This document shows, one piece after another, positions 13,701 to 28,485 of a stretch of DNA of 64,000 nt. The translations under genes and the position numbers were made by a program. The DNA lies in the NCBI GenBank assembly GCA_003254925.1, contig QANZ01027742.1, positions 83,372 through 147,371 of the forward strand. Direction: 5' to 3'. The notes beneath the pieces were generated by a model, which did no database searches, was not told the DNA's origin, and worked only from the letters and a program-made list of their open reading frames with translations. This stretch comes from Chamaecrista fasciculata. Taxonomy: Eukaryota; Streptophyta; Magnoliopsida; Fabales; Fabaceae. Numbering within the stretch: position 1 is the stretch's first letter; every line of letters begins with the position of its first letter.

Positions 13701-16700
13701 AAAAGGAAATAACAAAAGAAGAATATATGAAAATAATTTACAGCAGTCATCTGCACATCAACAGCGTCCTCGGTTTTTCTGATAGCTCGTAAAATACTAT
13801 ACAGATATAATACAGCATCGTTAATAAGGTCCAGGTTGCCATCAACAATACTTGAATTGACTAATGCCTGCATAACAGAAAAGAGTGGACTGCAAAGAAG
13901 CAGATTCCATGTGTCGTCATCATCATCTTTTGGAAGTTCGACAAACATACATGTCCTGTTATTAGTAGACAATGCATAAATGTATGGATTACCTGCAGAG
14001 ATCAGCGTACATTTGTTCATCTTGGCAACCTTCAGATGGAAAGCCAGTATCATGGGCAAGAACATGAATCAGATAGACAACAATGTATGCTGGATAATCA
14101 AATATTGCTCCATGCACTGCAGAATTTTGCTTTACTCGAGCTACTAGACTGTAATCCTTGATAAACTCTGCCATATATTTAGAGTTCTAAAATGAGCAGT
14201 ATTAGTAGCCATCATTTAGCACACACTAACAAAATAAAAGAGCCAGTTCAGAACAAACCAAGGAAAAGAAAACAAATAAGAAATTGTGAACTTTGTTGTG
14301 AAGTTATGATGGGTAAATAAAACACGCACATCAATCCTTTTAAGGTGTGGGTTTTTAGCACATTTGATTTGCATATTCCCAAAAGATAAAAACTTTAACA
14401 TCTTTTCAGTATAATTTGTAGACTTGTAAAGATCATTGTAACCAGAAAATAATTAAAAAAAGAAAAAGAAATTATTGACAAAACAAGTCTCATTTTAAGA
14501 CATGTTCCAGAAAAACAAACTTAGACAATAACTTTCAAATACATCAAGGTCCATTCGGGCTCAAGCACAACACACACAGTAAGTAAACAATGCACCCCAA
14601 ATAAAGAAAACCATGAAACGTTTTAAATTTATGAATGAATTTGGTAGTATCCCAGATTGTACTTCTAAAAGAATAATTAATTAAGAGAAGCACAGTCAAG
14701 TACGTCAATGTTATTGTGATTACAAAGACAGGAGTAAAAAGAAAAGAATAAACATTAAAAAGATGTAAATAAAAGCAGAAACCCCTCTAACGTCTGAAAA
14801 TTATTGGCCTCAACCAGTTTATGCTAAAGAAAGATGTTTGCTGGGTGTAAAGGAACTTATCCTTCAAAGTAACTAAGTAATATGGGCAAAACTTGTCAAT
14901 ACGTTTGATGCTGTCACAGTATGAGATCCTGTTAGGAAGATATCAAGGACAAAGTTTGTGGAAATGAGCTTTATGGTGAAAACGTAACTCTTGAAAGGTG
15001 TTCTTTTGGTTATCCCGACCTATTAGCTACAAGCACTTAGATGCACAAAAAGAGATATACCATGGAATGGGAAGGACAATAACTTCAAGTATACTTGGTG
15101 AAGTGAAAAGCGACATTGTAGAGAGGAAGGTCATAGAGATGAAATATGCAATTGCAAAATGTGTTGGGGGAATGAACGATGAGGAAGCAAAGAATGAAAA
15201 ATGCCCATGATATAGGTCGCACAAAGATGCAGTAAATGTTAGAGTTTCTTTGCTAGGACATATCAACTAGCGTAATAATTAATGAACTTAATCAATTTCT
15301 TCTTAACATAAATTAAGTTAGATTTCTCAGATTTAAAAAAACGAGGAGGTAACTTAAGTTCAAACATAGAATATCAAACATGAAGTTAAAAAAAATTCCA
15401 GAGACCTAAATATATTTTGTTGCATATGCTATTATATTATTTAATAAAATTATCATAATAAGGAAAAATTTTAAGATCATCAAATCAAGTATATGTAAAA
15501 GTTATCTATTCATCATATTGTAAATAAATGGGCACAAAAGAAAATAAAAAGATAAGTAATCTTTTTCAAAATGTGTCACATTACAGCTTAGGTTGTATTT
15601 GGAAGAAGCCTCTGCATTTTTTTCACTTTTAGCAAACAACATTTGGGACAAAAAATACAAGTTGTCATCAATTAAAAAGAAAAGGTTATCAACTAAGCAT
15701 AAAAAAGACACATACAAGATATTGTAGATCCTCAATGCTATCCGTCGTGGCCAATGGAAAAGCACATGCATATCTGATAGGAAGCCTACGCTCCTTCAAC
15801 ATTCGATGTATTTTATTTAAAAATGATCTCCTAACAAAAGTAGAGCAATCCTGAAATATGGAAGGATACCAGCCAAAAAAAAATGAAATGATCAGCAATA
15901 AAGATGTTATTAAATAATTTATTGTTAATGGCTGAGTTAGAAGGAAGAACATTTAATGAGCTTGATACAGAATCGCAGATGCCTGCTTTTTTCCAATGGA
16001 AATTTCAAAATCTTTTTTTCTGGCAAACAGAAATTTTCAAACTTTTCTTACCCGCCTCTGATGAGGGACTAATTTTTAATCAGTGGAAAGGCTCTCAGGT
16101 ATTCAACTGGGTTTATCTAACATTAGTTAACCAGTATGGATAGTTTATTTTAGTCCCTCTGCCCATAACATAACAAAATTTGAGTTATCTTATAAATGGA
16201 AATAATATAATATTAACACCTAAAACATATTTAAATAGTGTATAAAGTTCATCATGGTATCTAGTATTTAAAGTAAAACTTACTATTTAAATAGATTTGT
16301 GTTTGTCTTTTTTTATCATGTGATGTGACTATCATATTAGAAGACAATTCAAATTAGTTTCACAAATATTGTATTCTATTATTAGATATTATTAGATATG
16401 AAGAAAAAGAAAAAGAAAAAGAGAAAGGAAAAAAATATCGATCCCTCTAAATATCTAACATTCTAACAAATTAATTTTAATATTGTTTTGTTATCGGCCC
16501 TTCATTATAGTCGAAGTTAGTTAATTAACTGTCAATCAACTTGTACATCTCTACCTGCTAAATTAATTGAAATGGATAGTCCAATGTAAATACCTTTGCA
16601 ACCAATACAGTTATGCGAAAAATCTCTGGAGTAATATGCAGATCCCACCTCCTAGAAAGCCGGAGAATCGACTTTGCAGCAGCTAATCTGATACGAGCAT

Positions 16701-19700
16701 TATCACTTACACTGCACACAAAATATGCAAAGCTAAATTAATGAAACAAGCTTAAGCCTCATTTAAACAATTTGATGCATATTTGCACTCCACAGTTAAT
16801 GATAATCTTGTTTAATAGATATCGTAAAAGTTCGTATGTCAGATAATGATGAGATCGATACAAGAAAGTCAAATAAGTGAATAACTCTTCAACACTCAAC
16901 AGTTGACATTTTAAGGAACTTAGATACTTAGTGCATATGTGTCTTACCAAAAGAAGTATAAAATTGTAAAATACTCGATGCCAAAAAAGAAAAGTAAGAT
17001 ACTGAAATTTCAAAAAGAAGGCCGAGCGAACATGATGTAAACACGGAAAGGAGCTTAACCAGGATCAAACCATGAAACACCCAGATTCTCATTTAATGTC
17101 AGTCAGCCCGAGAGAATCTCATTCGGCATTCTATATGCTTGTGTATCAAATTCAAGTTATCAAGTTATTTACTTATTTACAAAGTTGATGAGGAATAAAA
17201 GGAAAAACATTTTAGGTAGCATTAGTGCATATACAAATTAAACCCACAAATAAAAAGAAAGAATTAGTTTAGAAGCCTTACCTAGAATCAAAATTCACAA
17301 AATGATCACGCTGCTGCAGCATTCTTAACAAAATGTCCAACAACCCATTAATTTTCTGCTTCACACAGCTCCCGTGGTCTGACAGAAACCTCTTGATTAG
17401 AGTTTTTAGCCCATAAATCTGCAAAGTAGTTGTTACTTGTTAGAATGATTTGCATAGGCACTTGTAAAGGAAATACAGTGTTTGCACCGTCTAGAATGCA
17501 AAGGTTGAAATACCACCAAAGCATTTCTCCTATCAATCAACGTTTACCCTTTCTCTAGCATGGTGAACACAAAGATTTTACTCAGTAAGCATTTATACCT
17601 GAACACCATCTTTAGGCATGATCATTCAATTAAAAATATTTTCTAAATGGAAATATGCCAGTTGCTAACAACAGAATTGCTTTTACGAGAAAAGCCTTGG
17701 ATTAAAAAACAATGGCAAAGCTCACGAACCCATATAATCACAAAAGTACATGATGTTAAGTTATACCCCCCTCCCCTCCCCCCGACAAAAGAAAATTGTT
17801 TAAAAAAAAGGACGAAACAAAACACTTTCACTCTTTAAGTCTTATCGCCACAATATAATATATATATATATAGAAGGTTGTTGAGAAAAAGAGGGTGGAA
17901 GTGCGTATATAGAATATTTCGCCTGCAATATTCAGGATTTAAAGATCAAGAAGATGTAGACAAAATATTTATCAAAGGGAAACGAAAACTAGTTGTAATT
18001 TGAAACTCAAAAAAAGAAACTGAGAGACCAGTTTATGAACATCTCAACACCATTCCTTTGCGTCATCTTTTTTACAACTGTATGTCTGTGAAATCAAAAG
18101 CAGCATCTTATCTGTCAAACTAACCTTCAATTGGCAGGAATCACCAGACTGAGAAGTATGATCAGGTGATATCCCATCATAAACGCCATCTAAGTACTCC
18201 ACCTAAATAAACAAATATCTACCACAATAGTGAGTTCCCTCATCATTTCGAGCAGGTAAAAATTTCTCAACAATATCAATCTTGTTCTCGCTTAGTTAAC
18301 AAAGAACGATAACAATAATTTGTTTTAGAAAAAAAAAAGTCTATTACGGTTGATTCGTTACTTGAATAATCTTCTGACAAATATATGATGTAATCTCCTC
18401 TTCTCGAGTTTCAAAAGTTGACTTAGAGTATTGTGCAATGCATCCCAAGGACTGTAAAACTGTTGGGACATTACACTGGCTATTCAACGAAACAATGAGT
18501 CCCTGAAGGAAAGAAAAAAAAAAGACATCAACTCACAGAAAATTACTGTTTCCTTCCCTAATAGATTACAAGACAAGAATATTTCTCAAAGTACCAGTTG
18601 GGACCACAGAAAATAAGAATACCTCATATAATTTAGAGAAATATGATTGCTCAGAACTCAAGGCAGCAATTGCTGAGACAGCATATTTGGCCTGTACACG
18701 AGTTCCTGTCATGCACAATCCCTCTAGAAAGGGGTAAATCTCACTGCAAAACAAAGACATAATCAGACTGCATAAGAACAGAAACCAAAGATATCCGTAA
18801 TCAGAATGGCTAACTCAAGGCTTATGTTCTTCAATTTTGAGGCAAAAAATCTACTTTATACAAACTCACTATCTTCATCCCTATAATCAGTTTTCTGGAG
18901 CAGTCAGCTGATGCCTATTGGGGCATGGTTTCGACAGTTTGGTTAACCCACTTTTAAGGTCTCCTTTATTTTCCATTAATAGAATTTTTTTTTCATCTTG
19001 GACCACAGATACAGGCTAAAAGCCAAACAATATTATCTAAGGTGATGATTTCTTCTTCCTTACTACTTCCCTAAGATGACTTGCCAATACTAATCAGATC
19101 ACTTCTGTTAAAATTTTGCTTTACCTTCATCAGTAGCAAGGAATTCTGAGCCAACATCAACAAACTGATAGTAAAGCTAGGGAGCCCATTATTCTCATAA
19201 ATAGATTATAGAAGATGTAATTCAATTCAAATAATCGAAGTTTCTCTAAACCCTTTGAAATTGAAGCAAGCCTATGTCATTGTTCAATGCATTAGAAGAA
19301 TAAGGAGTAAGGAGGATACAAATTATAAGAAAGAAAAATAAAAAAAATAAAAATGAGGAAGGGCAACTTGTGGTATACCATAAAGGCATAAACTTTCTAA
19401 AGCTTCACTGTGTCAGTAACACAGTTTTGATATCTGTACAAACACAAAGCAGAAGAAAAGGTTACCTCAGTTTTAGAGAAAAGTGAGGCCCTGCCATTGC
19501 CAAGATCTCGATCAGTTTGTCATTAACAGGACTCCTCTGCTCCAACAACATTTGAAACTGCTTTTCTGAGTCCTTAATGATTGCGGGGAAAGTTCTAACA
19601 ATGGCCTAGTTCAAGTAATATGCCAGGATTATTAACAACTATGCAATTTAGGGAGGCTTTGGTCAATTACTAAAGCCAAAATAATCTAAAACACGTGGTA

Positions 19701-20465
19701 GTAATCAATTCACACTCATACCTGATATAGATATATTACAAAACCATATCAGGACCTTCTTTAATGACTTAGTATTCAAGATTTGATTAGTCTTTTGACA
19801 AGAGCCTCTATATGACCAGATGGTCAAAAGTTCCCTCCTCATCAAACCCAATAAAAAAACAAATTTTGCATACTGTTTCAACCTCTATTACCTGGTTATT
19901 GACATATTCTTCTCATAATGATTAACCAAAAAAAATAATCTAGCGTTGAACTAGTACAATGAATCCTTGAGTGCCTATATTTCTTTCCATCCAAGGAGAT
20001 CAAAAGTTTCTATGCACCTAAATGAAAAATCCCATAAATTGTATTATGCAGAATCATTGAGCAGCAAATTCCATTACCAGGAGAAGCTTCACAGAAGAAT
20101 CCTCCAAATGCTTGTTTCCAACAGTCGTATTGGAAAGGTAATATAAAATATGATGAACATGCTCGGAGCCGAAGATATTGAAAGAACATTTACAAAAGAG
20201 TAAACAGAGAAACTCAAAATGTGGACTGGTCTCCCCTATCATTTCCAGAAGTTTGTCCTGGAAAAAATAATGAAGCAAGGGTGACCTAAAATATTAGAAA
20301 AAAAAATAAGACAAAATGATGAGCCATATCACTTGGGAAAAAAAACCATTCGAAAGATTCTGCAGGGTGACATGAAATAAAATTTATTGCAAAGTATAAA
20401 TCTACACATATCAGGTTTCCGCATTGGAATATGATTCTATGTCCTAGAGGTGCACCATCTCAAGA

Positions 20466-20499
<34 letters not shown>

Positions 20500-23400
20500 T
20501 GATAGGAACTCGGAGAAGATGAGATTGAAATAGATAGATAAACACTGCAAACAGGCTAGATTCAGTATATATAACAGATAAAATACAGCCCTTGCCACAC
20601 AGAGAATGATCACTGCAACTCACAAGCACACAGCACTCCAACACATCAACAAGAACACACAAGACTCCTAATAAAACAGTAAGATAATCTGGACATTTGA
20701 GAGGCCAGTCTCTCCCAAGTTCCTACCCAAATTCCTGCCTACCCTCACAATACCACCCTTCCCCTACAAAACCATGCGCATTACCCTGCCCCAGCTCATT
20801 CCCCAAAATTCATACAATACATATGACTAAACCATTATCAAAAACACCAGTGCATGCAATGCCCAATAATCATTACAAAAGTTACTTGTCCGAGAAGTAA
20901 AAATAGAGCTACTTTATAATCTGCATGATCAAACATACGAGTTACCCCAAAAAATCTGAAACAGAATACTTTGCCAATAAGTCATGACAGTGTTAAAACT
21001 TCATGACACGAAAAAAGTGATCACTGATTCAAATAACATTTAGTAAGCTGAACGGAGTAATATGTAAAACCAAACACTAACATAATGAAAATACAGAATA
21101 AATGACATACTCGGATGATTTGTCTTGCTGTAAAAGCCTGTTCCTCCAACAATTGTTCAAGTGAGTTAAATACATTATTATCTTTCAATTGGTTCAATTT
21201 ATGAAGCCACTCTTCTGCTTTGGGAGGATCTGGAAAGAAAGGTGCAATTTTCTTAAATATACTTTCAGTCTTCTTGTGCAAATCTTCAGAACAAATTTCC
21301 TGAAATCATATAAGCCCCAATTATTTACAAACTATCACAAAGATGCGTAAAGAATTCTTATCAATAAGTGAAAAGCAAGAAAATAGAAGTATACATAATA
21401 TATAAATTCTCCCACAGACAGAGAGCACAAAAGGTAAGGTAAAGGAAAGGGCAGAAGAGTACAGAATAAACAAAGAACGCAATAATTTAAATTCAAAGAA
21501 ATTTCAAATTCAAGCCACTAAGTTCTGTTTTTACAACTTCCACCCTCTTTGCTGTCCAACTCCAACCATCAAATATGTCCATAACAGCTACACGGATCCC
21601 CCATAAACCTCGAAAAAGAACAAGATAGCAATCTTAAACTTTACTATGAATTGATAGCAATTTATTAGAGGCCAGATACAAGTCAATGCACAGTTGTTAA
21701 GAAACAGAAAATAGCATATATATAAAGATTTTAGTTAGAGTAGAAAGTTCAAACTCAGAATTCAAGTATGAAAAACAATAAACTCCATCTGAACAGAAAA
21801 AAAGACACCAGAAAATTGCTGTTAAAACTAGCATGTCTCTCCTTCAAGCCAGAGAAACTTCAACTTAGAAATAATCACACAGGAAAGCTTTTTATTTTGT
21901 ACCCACCATGGCAATGCATAAAGTTTCAAAACAAGTTGCTCAACTTTCCACCCTAAATCTGTCTTTCTACAATCAAATGTGGTGCCAAGTGAGTAACTGC
22001 TAAAAAATAATTACACACTATATAGCTAAGTAAAACGAGGGGAAAATGATTTCCTCAAACTATGAGTAAAAGCACTCAACTATCGTACCTTCAATTTCTT
22101 CCGCAAAGCCAAATAGTTCTTCATCTCATCACGCAACCTGAATAAAGTAATAACCTGTATCAAATAGTCCAGGCTCAACCAATTCAAAGTAGCATGTCAG
22201 TACCACTACCTTCTCTTTTGAGTTAAAATAACATTCAGTGCCTTTTCATGAAGAGGACTAAAAAGAGCAAAGATATGTATCCAGTGCATTGTCCTTTCCT
22301 CGAAAGAAAGATGCTCCAGAAATAAATCATCAGCAAGAATTAATTCAATGTTTGGCAACCTGAAATTCATTAAGTATGAATAATATTTTTATGATTTTTA
22401 TATGCATCAAGGAACTCTTCTTTCATATCATCTTTCAACTAGAAATATGATGTAGATTAGCTGACCTGAATTCCTTACAATCTTTGTCAAAGCAAAGCAT
22501 CATAATTTTACAGGGAATCTCTTCAAACTGATCACTAGCTGTCATGCTGCCTTCACTACACTTCTTGCAGTAATCTTGATACACTTCAATAAGCTTTTGC
22601 AAGGCTCTCTTTCTAACAGATATCTGCAATTATGATTAATAAAAAAACAGAATTTAACAAGAGATAAAAGAGAAGAAATGTCTGAAATAGATAAAATAGA
22701 TAAATATTTCAAATGTCAAGAATTCTGTATTATGTCCTTCAGCAGGCAAGAAGCACCCTTAGACATGCCTTTTTATCACGAAGTCTTTCAGTAACTTGAG
22801 AGATCAGTTTGGATGAAACAAGTTTCAGGTTAGACCTTGAAAGATCACAGGCAACAAGAACCGCCTGCATTCTCACTCTATCGTCAAAGTCGAGTAATCG
22901 GTCTTCAACAGCAGCTGCTCAATTTAAAAGATACCAAGAGTCACTTGGACGAATTTATGAGGGCTTATGAATTAGGATACAAGCTGCATATTGATAGTAA
23001 ATGAAAATCACAAGGATAACAATAACTGCCAAGCAGCTTACTGATAACTTCATGAAATCCCCTCCCATATGGATTTGCCACATAAATAGCTTTGGCACAT
23101 TGCAGGGCACTAATTCTAACATCCACAGATTTATCAGAAAACCTTTTCAAGAACTCTACAAAAAGATCATGAAACTTCTGTGCAGCATGACGTTCAGGAA
23201 GTGCAAAAAGCTTCCCAACCAAATTAACAGCTTTTATCCGCACATCAATTTGGTCAGCCTGTGAAGAACATCTCAGATATAACACATACCTAAATAAATG
23301 TAGGAAAATAAGTTTCAATTCTATTGGGGTGAGTAGGGTTGGGGAGGATCATTTTTGAAAATGACATTAATTTCAATTTTCTGATTAATTTCACTCTTTA

Positions 23401-26400
23401 TAATATTTAAACAGAAAATAGAAAGGATATACCAATAACTCTCCAATTAAGCATGGGATGACTTCCAGAAGCATTTGAGGAGCACACTGGAAAATTTTGA
23501 AGATAATTTCATGGTAAAATTCCTTCAGCCCACAGCTTACAGCATCTCTGTCATTTATACATGAAGTTAAAAACCAAGAAACAAGGGGCTTCAGCTCTTT
23601 CTCATCTGCACAACTAATGACCAATGCAGCTAGTTGCGATGCACCACAAGTTGCATCCTGTTATTGATTCATCAACAGCTAAGTGAAACTTCAAACAAAT
23701 AAGTCTCCTGTGATATAGAAACACCCACAGAATCTACTTATAATAACAACTTCACAATTATGACCAAGAGTATTCCACTGAATAACTTGCATGCACCATT
23801 ATAATGAATTTATATACTCAAAGCTATAATAATTTATAAGTTAATTAAAAAAATGTGATGTCATGATACAACCAGGAACAAAAGCCAAGAGTAAGCAGCA
23901 CAAGTCATCACTAAGCACCCTTCTAATTAGATCATGACAAAAGACAAAATTTTCAGCCCTACATAGAATTAGCATATGAAAATTTTATCAAGTCATCTTC
24001 AATTCTTACAGGCAATGCTCACTAAGGAAAGGAAATTCTGAGGACAGTCCTCAAAAAATAGTCTCAAGCTTGACAGAGGAAAGACCTCTGGAAATTAGTT
24101 CAGTAATAAGGTAGGCTATATAGAATTACTTGTTTGACAACAGCAAATGTTCTTCAGTTCATTTGATACTATCACCCATCAAAGTCAACAGACTACAAGG
24201 TAAGTCAGCTAGAGCCCCAAAGCAGCTTTTTACTACGTGAAGAAAAATACATGTAATAGTTCAACAAAGTAAAATGTAATTTGTAGATTATTATTTTAAC
24301 ATGGAAAACAGCATTGTGAAGAAAAACCAGACTTCAGAATTCCAAGTATACTCCTGCTTTACTATTTCAAGATTTTTCCATAACTTTTCTTGAATATTCC
24401 CCACCCTTCTAGTTCTATGTCTCTACACAAGAATACAAACAACATAGCTATGCAAATTGACCAGAAGAAAAATATGTTATGTTATGTTCTGTTTAAGGAT
24501 GATCAATGGTGAGCCACATTGTTGTAGACACAGATAGATGGGCATGTGAAGGTGCATTATACAAAAACTATTCAATCTTCAAATTCAATAAGTCTTTATA
24601 TAAGACTTTGCAAAAGAATATAAGTATATAACAAAATGTATAAACAATCTAAGCATTCAAAAACAAAAAGACAAAAAACACAATAGCCCTTACTTTTCTT
24701 CCCATAATAAGATTTCGTAAAATAACTTCCAAGAGTCGCTGAGAGGCTCCTGCATTTAATACATCTATCATTATAGAAGATATAGCATTAACCAAACTAG
24801 TAGGGTGGTCATCTCTGCAAAAAGGAGTAAAGAGATTGAATGTTATTACCTTTATTATTAAAATAAACAGGATTGATGGCTAAACTGAAGTAGCAAATAG
24901 GTCAAAAAAAAACAATACAACACCAACTCATTATGATATGATTAAAGCTAATGGAAAACGTGCAAAGAATTCAGTCAAAGCTGAAAGCTAATATACCTAC
25001 CATAAATCTAGGATAAGTTGAGGATTAACAGAATTAAGTGCATTTCTTACCTCCATTATATTGTGAAAATATTCACTCAAAACAAAATCACCTAGTAAGT
25101 GCATTATAAACTGGACATGTTCCAAAGTCCTTGCTCAGACCATGAGTAATTATAGTGCAACACCAATGAACTTGTCCAATCATATAAACTTCACAGAAGT
25201 AAAGGACAGCATTTTTAACCATGAAGCAAGAGAGAGAAGTACTGACCGCACAACTGAGAAAAAAATATTGAACATTTCGAGAATCAAATCTTCAGAGTCA
25301 ATATCCAGCATTATCACGGAGCATTTTAGTTGAGCCACAGTTTCCAATATTTTAACCCTTTTTGAAAAGAGTGAGCTCGAGATATCAGATAGATCCGCAA
25401 ACGTACTAATGATAAGTTTGAACACGTCCTGAGTTAAAAGAATGAATGGCTCTCAAATCATAACATACAGATACAGGAATGCTTATAGAAATGATACATA
25501 CAATGATACAAGAGAGAGAGTGAGAGTGAGAGGTACAAATTTTCATTTATTTTGTTTATGGTGTATACCTTTAAATCTTTATCTTCAAAAGGTGGTTCAG
25601 GTGCCCTCACCCTAAAAATTTCAGTTACACAAATAGCAACTAGAAGTCTAACATCCTTATCTGCATGTTGAAGCAGACCACAAACAATAGCAGTTTCCAG
25701 GGGCTTTAAGGAAGCTTCCTGCTTTTGGGCAGCTTCTTTCTTATTATCTGTTTGTACTTCATTAGTAGTTTCAAATTGAGGAAACTGTTCTAAATGAGAC
25801 AAAGCACGTACAGCTTTCTGCAGAAGAGTTCAAATAATAATTCCATAATTAATATCCTGAAATCTTAGATTACAAAAATAATGTATGTTTTTACAAGATA
25901 TGGCCTTGAACAAAATGATAAACTCAAAACAACAGACTCCCAGAAAAATATTTAAGCGTCTGAAATGATGATTGTAAGCACTTCTCCTAAAATGTATCAT
26001 CATTACCTCCCCAGATCCAACTCCCCCTATGAAGCATGGACACTAACACGGACACGGGACACGACACGGACACGGACAAAACGACACGCCAAACTTTCAA
26101 AATTACGCGACACGACACGGCATATATTTATATATAAAAATAATTAAATATTCATAATTTTTAATGAAAAATTTAAAAATTACAATTTTTATTCATAATA
26201 TATGTCATATCTATTATTATTTTGTTTTGTATGTCATGTTAAAGTTATAAAAAATTGATTTATATTCTAAAATTTATGAATATGTGTCGTGTCGGTGTCG
26301 TATGTGTGTCGCGTGTCTGACACGGCGACACGCCCTCAAAATGAAGTGTCCATGCTTCCTAGAACTCCCCAAATTAAACCAAACACCATCTGGACTTCCT

Positions 26401-27348
26401 AGTTTGTAAATCAACCAATGTTATTGTATCACCACTTCATATTGAAATTCAACCGAATCTTTCTTATCATGATGAGTAGTAAGCAGGATAACAGACAGTA
26501 TATTACATGACATTAGCTCTCCGAAGTCCGAAGACACGTTAAATGCCAAAACACAAAAGAATTAAGAAGAAGGATATACAGATATACTTATACTCATCTC
26601 ATCCGTAGCTCAGGGCTTTGGTTTCTTCGTTTTTTTATCTTCTGATAATAGGCAAAGACTCAAGCTATGTCATATTCAAAAAATAAAAACCTCACCGCCT
26701 TGCTGCTTGGTTCTAAAAGTAGCTTGGATATATATACCACTTTAGTTAAATAATACATCAATACTGATAATCCCTATCAATAAGTGATATAATGCATGAC
26801 TCTGCCTGTGACGATTCATTTCCCCCATCTTCTGGTCAACTCAAACCATAGCACGCATAGTTCTATAGTCTACTACCAGCTCGAAGATAATCTAGTTCAT
26901 CATACTACGGAATTCAAAGAAAATAATTAATCACGAACAACGCGTTTAATTATAAACCCAGGAAACTTCCTTGTTCATAACAAAACAAAAATATGCCACA
27001 ACGACATGCAGTTAGCAAACTTCCTTCCTTCTCTAGATTCAATAATATCAACAATTAGCATTTACAGGAAAAAAAAAGTGCTAAAAAAGACTCTGAAATC
27101 AGTCGAATGCAGTGAAGTGTGAAGCTAAACAAAAAACAAGGGAAGCATGCGATGGTCCAAATTCCGTAAGCCAAGTTCACTTCAGTCGGAAAATAGAAAT
27201 GTGAATAAGCGTGAGGGAAAAGAGGAAGGAAGAAAGGTATTACTCGGAGGGATTTGACAATGAAATCCTTGGTAGGACGGCTACTTTGGGCGAGACCAAC
27301 TCCGATATCAGATATGAGTTTCAGTACGGACTCGTCCATTTGAGGCAT
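10731..27348 (-). CDS. PDS5B: PDS5-type sister chromatid cohesion cofactor, 28 exons
   Basis: Nuclear HEAT-repeat protein that binds cohesin and regulates its loading, release and cohesion. Exons: 27348-27244, 25817-25569, 25428-25247, 24814-24694, 23657-23433, 23258-23042, 22917-22769, 22623-22466, 22359-22210, 22137-22089, 21299-21111, 20257-20078, 19605-19466, 18743-18623, 18502-18362, 18202-18125, 17418-17282, 16711-16594, 15850-15716, 14186-13993, 13889-13742, 13661-13474, 13411-13345, 13219-12734, 12276-12227, 11922-11843, 10956-10886, 10757-10731. All phases agree, giving about 1384 residues. Diagnostic stretches include [20 protein letters not shown] (exon 2) and [20 protein letters not shown] (exon 7). 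HEAT repeats fill the first ~1150 residues; the tail is basic and low-complexity, ending SRSRRKG. The paralogue letter rests on length and synteny. Uncertain sites: exon 7 acceptor and donor, exon 21 acceptor, exon 24 donor. Confidence 0.9.
20470..20499. repeat. CA/TA microsatellite in PDS5-like intron
   Basis: An (AC)n run passes directly into an (AT)n run within an intron of the PDS5-like gene. It is a compound dinucleotide repeat, likely length-polymorphic. Confidence 0.8.
26027..26362. mobile_element. hAT-like MITE with 8-bp TSD in PDS5-like intron 1
   Basis: The 336-bp element has inverted ends CTATGAAGCATGGACAC on the left and, reverse-complemented, CTAGGAAGCATGGACAC on the right. Sub-terminal arms are rich in GACACG/CGTGTC repeats. 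The 8-bp duplication AACTCCCC is exact at 26019-26026 and 26363-26370, as expected for hAT insertions. The centre is AT-rich and has no transposase. Confidence 0.85.
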
Positions 27349-28485
27349 CAACGAGAAGATACCAAAATCAGATGATTTGGGGTGAAGCCTGAGAGAGAGG
27401 GGTATGGAATGTGTGAAGCGGGAGCGTTGTTTTCGGTTTTGTTTTGAGAGTGGAACTCCCGCCCTTGCACGAGCGTGAGAATAACGTGACTACTTTGGGC
27501 CTTTCCTATCTGGGCCCTCCGGCTTATGGATAATGCCCTAAGTTATTATTTTGGCCCTAGGATAGTGCTATGAGTTGTCTATAAATAAAGGCAATTTCAT
27601 TACTATAGAATATGTGGTTTAAAAATTTCATTTTTAAATATTTAGTATTTTATTTGATATATTAATATTATATGAATATTAAATATTTTTCATAGGTGAA
27701 TTCAAATAGATATTCAAAATATCCGTTCAAATTACTATATCTACATCTACTCAAATGCTCATGTCTGCCTTAACATTGACTAATCATTTAGGATGTTTTT
27801 CTTACTATCTATATATATATATATATATATATGAAAATAAATCATAACTAATATTAAGCCAAGTAACTTATTACAGGAATATAAATAGTTGCATTACACA
27901 TTACCACTTATGATCCACACATTCTCAAGTGTATGGGAGCTATGTGCTATTTACATCTCTAGCTTGTTCTTTCTTCCTTCATTATTAATTATTTAATTAA
28001 TAGATTAAAGGCATTAAATATAAGGGATGAATGATCGATGACCCAATTGTCCAATTCCACTTTTTGTATTGGTTTCTTTAAATTCTTAGACCAATCCACG
28101 AAAAAATGTCACGGAAAAGAGTCATCCCTGATCCCTCCATCAATTATGAACCCAATGACTTGTCAAAATGAAGAATTTGGTGTGCATTTGCGTGTAAGAA
28201 AGAAAAGTAACAGTATATTCTTTTAATTTGAGATTAAAGTCTTCGTATTAGGCCACTTGTTAAGGCCAAATTCACCAAGGCAATAAGGTGCATGAATTTG
28301 TGGGTGCTAACTTGTAGATTAGACTTACGTAATTAAATTACTTTTTTTTTTTAATTTTTTTCTATGCGCTCTCTCCCTTGCGTTCTTTTGAAGCGTCACC
28401 ATTGGGCCACCACTTTTCCAACGGTGTAGCCCCCTTTATTTTTTTGCACAGTGGTGGTAGCTCATCCGTCTAAGCAGTGTTGAAA

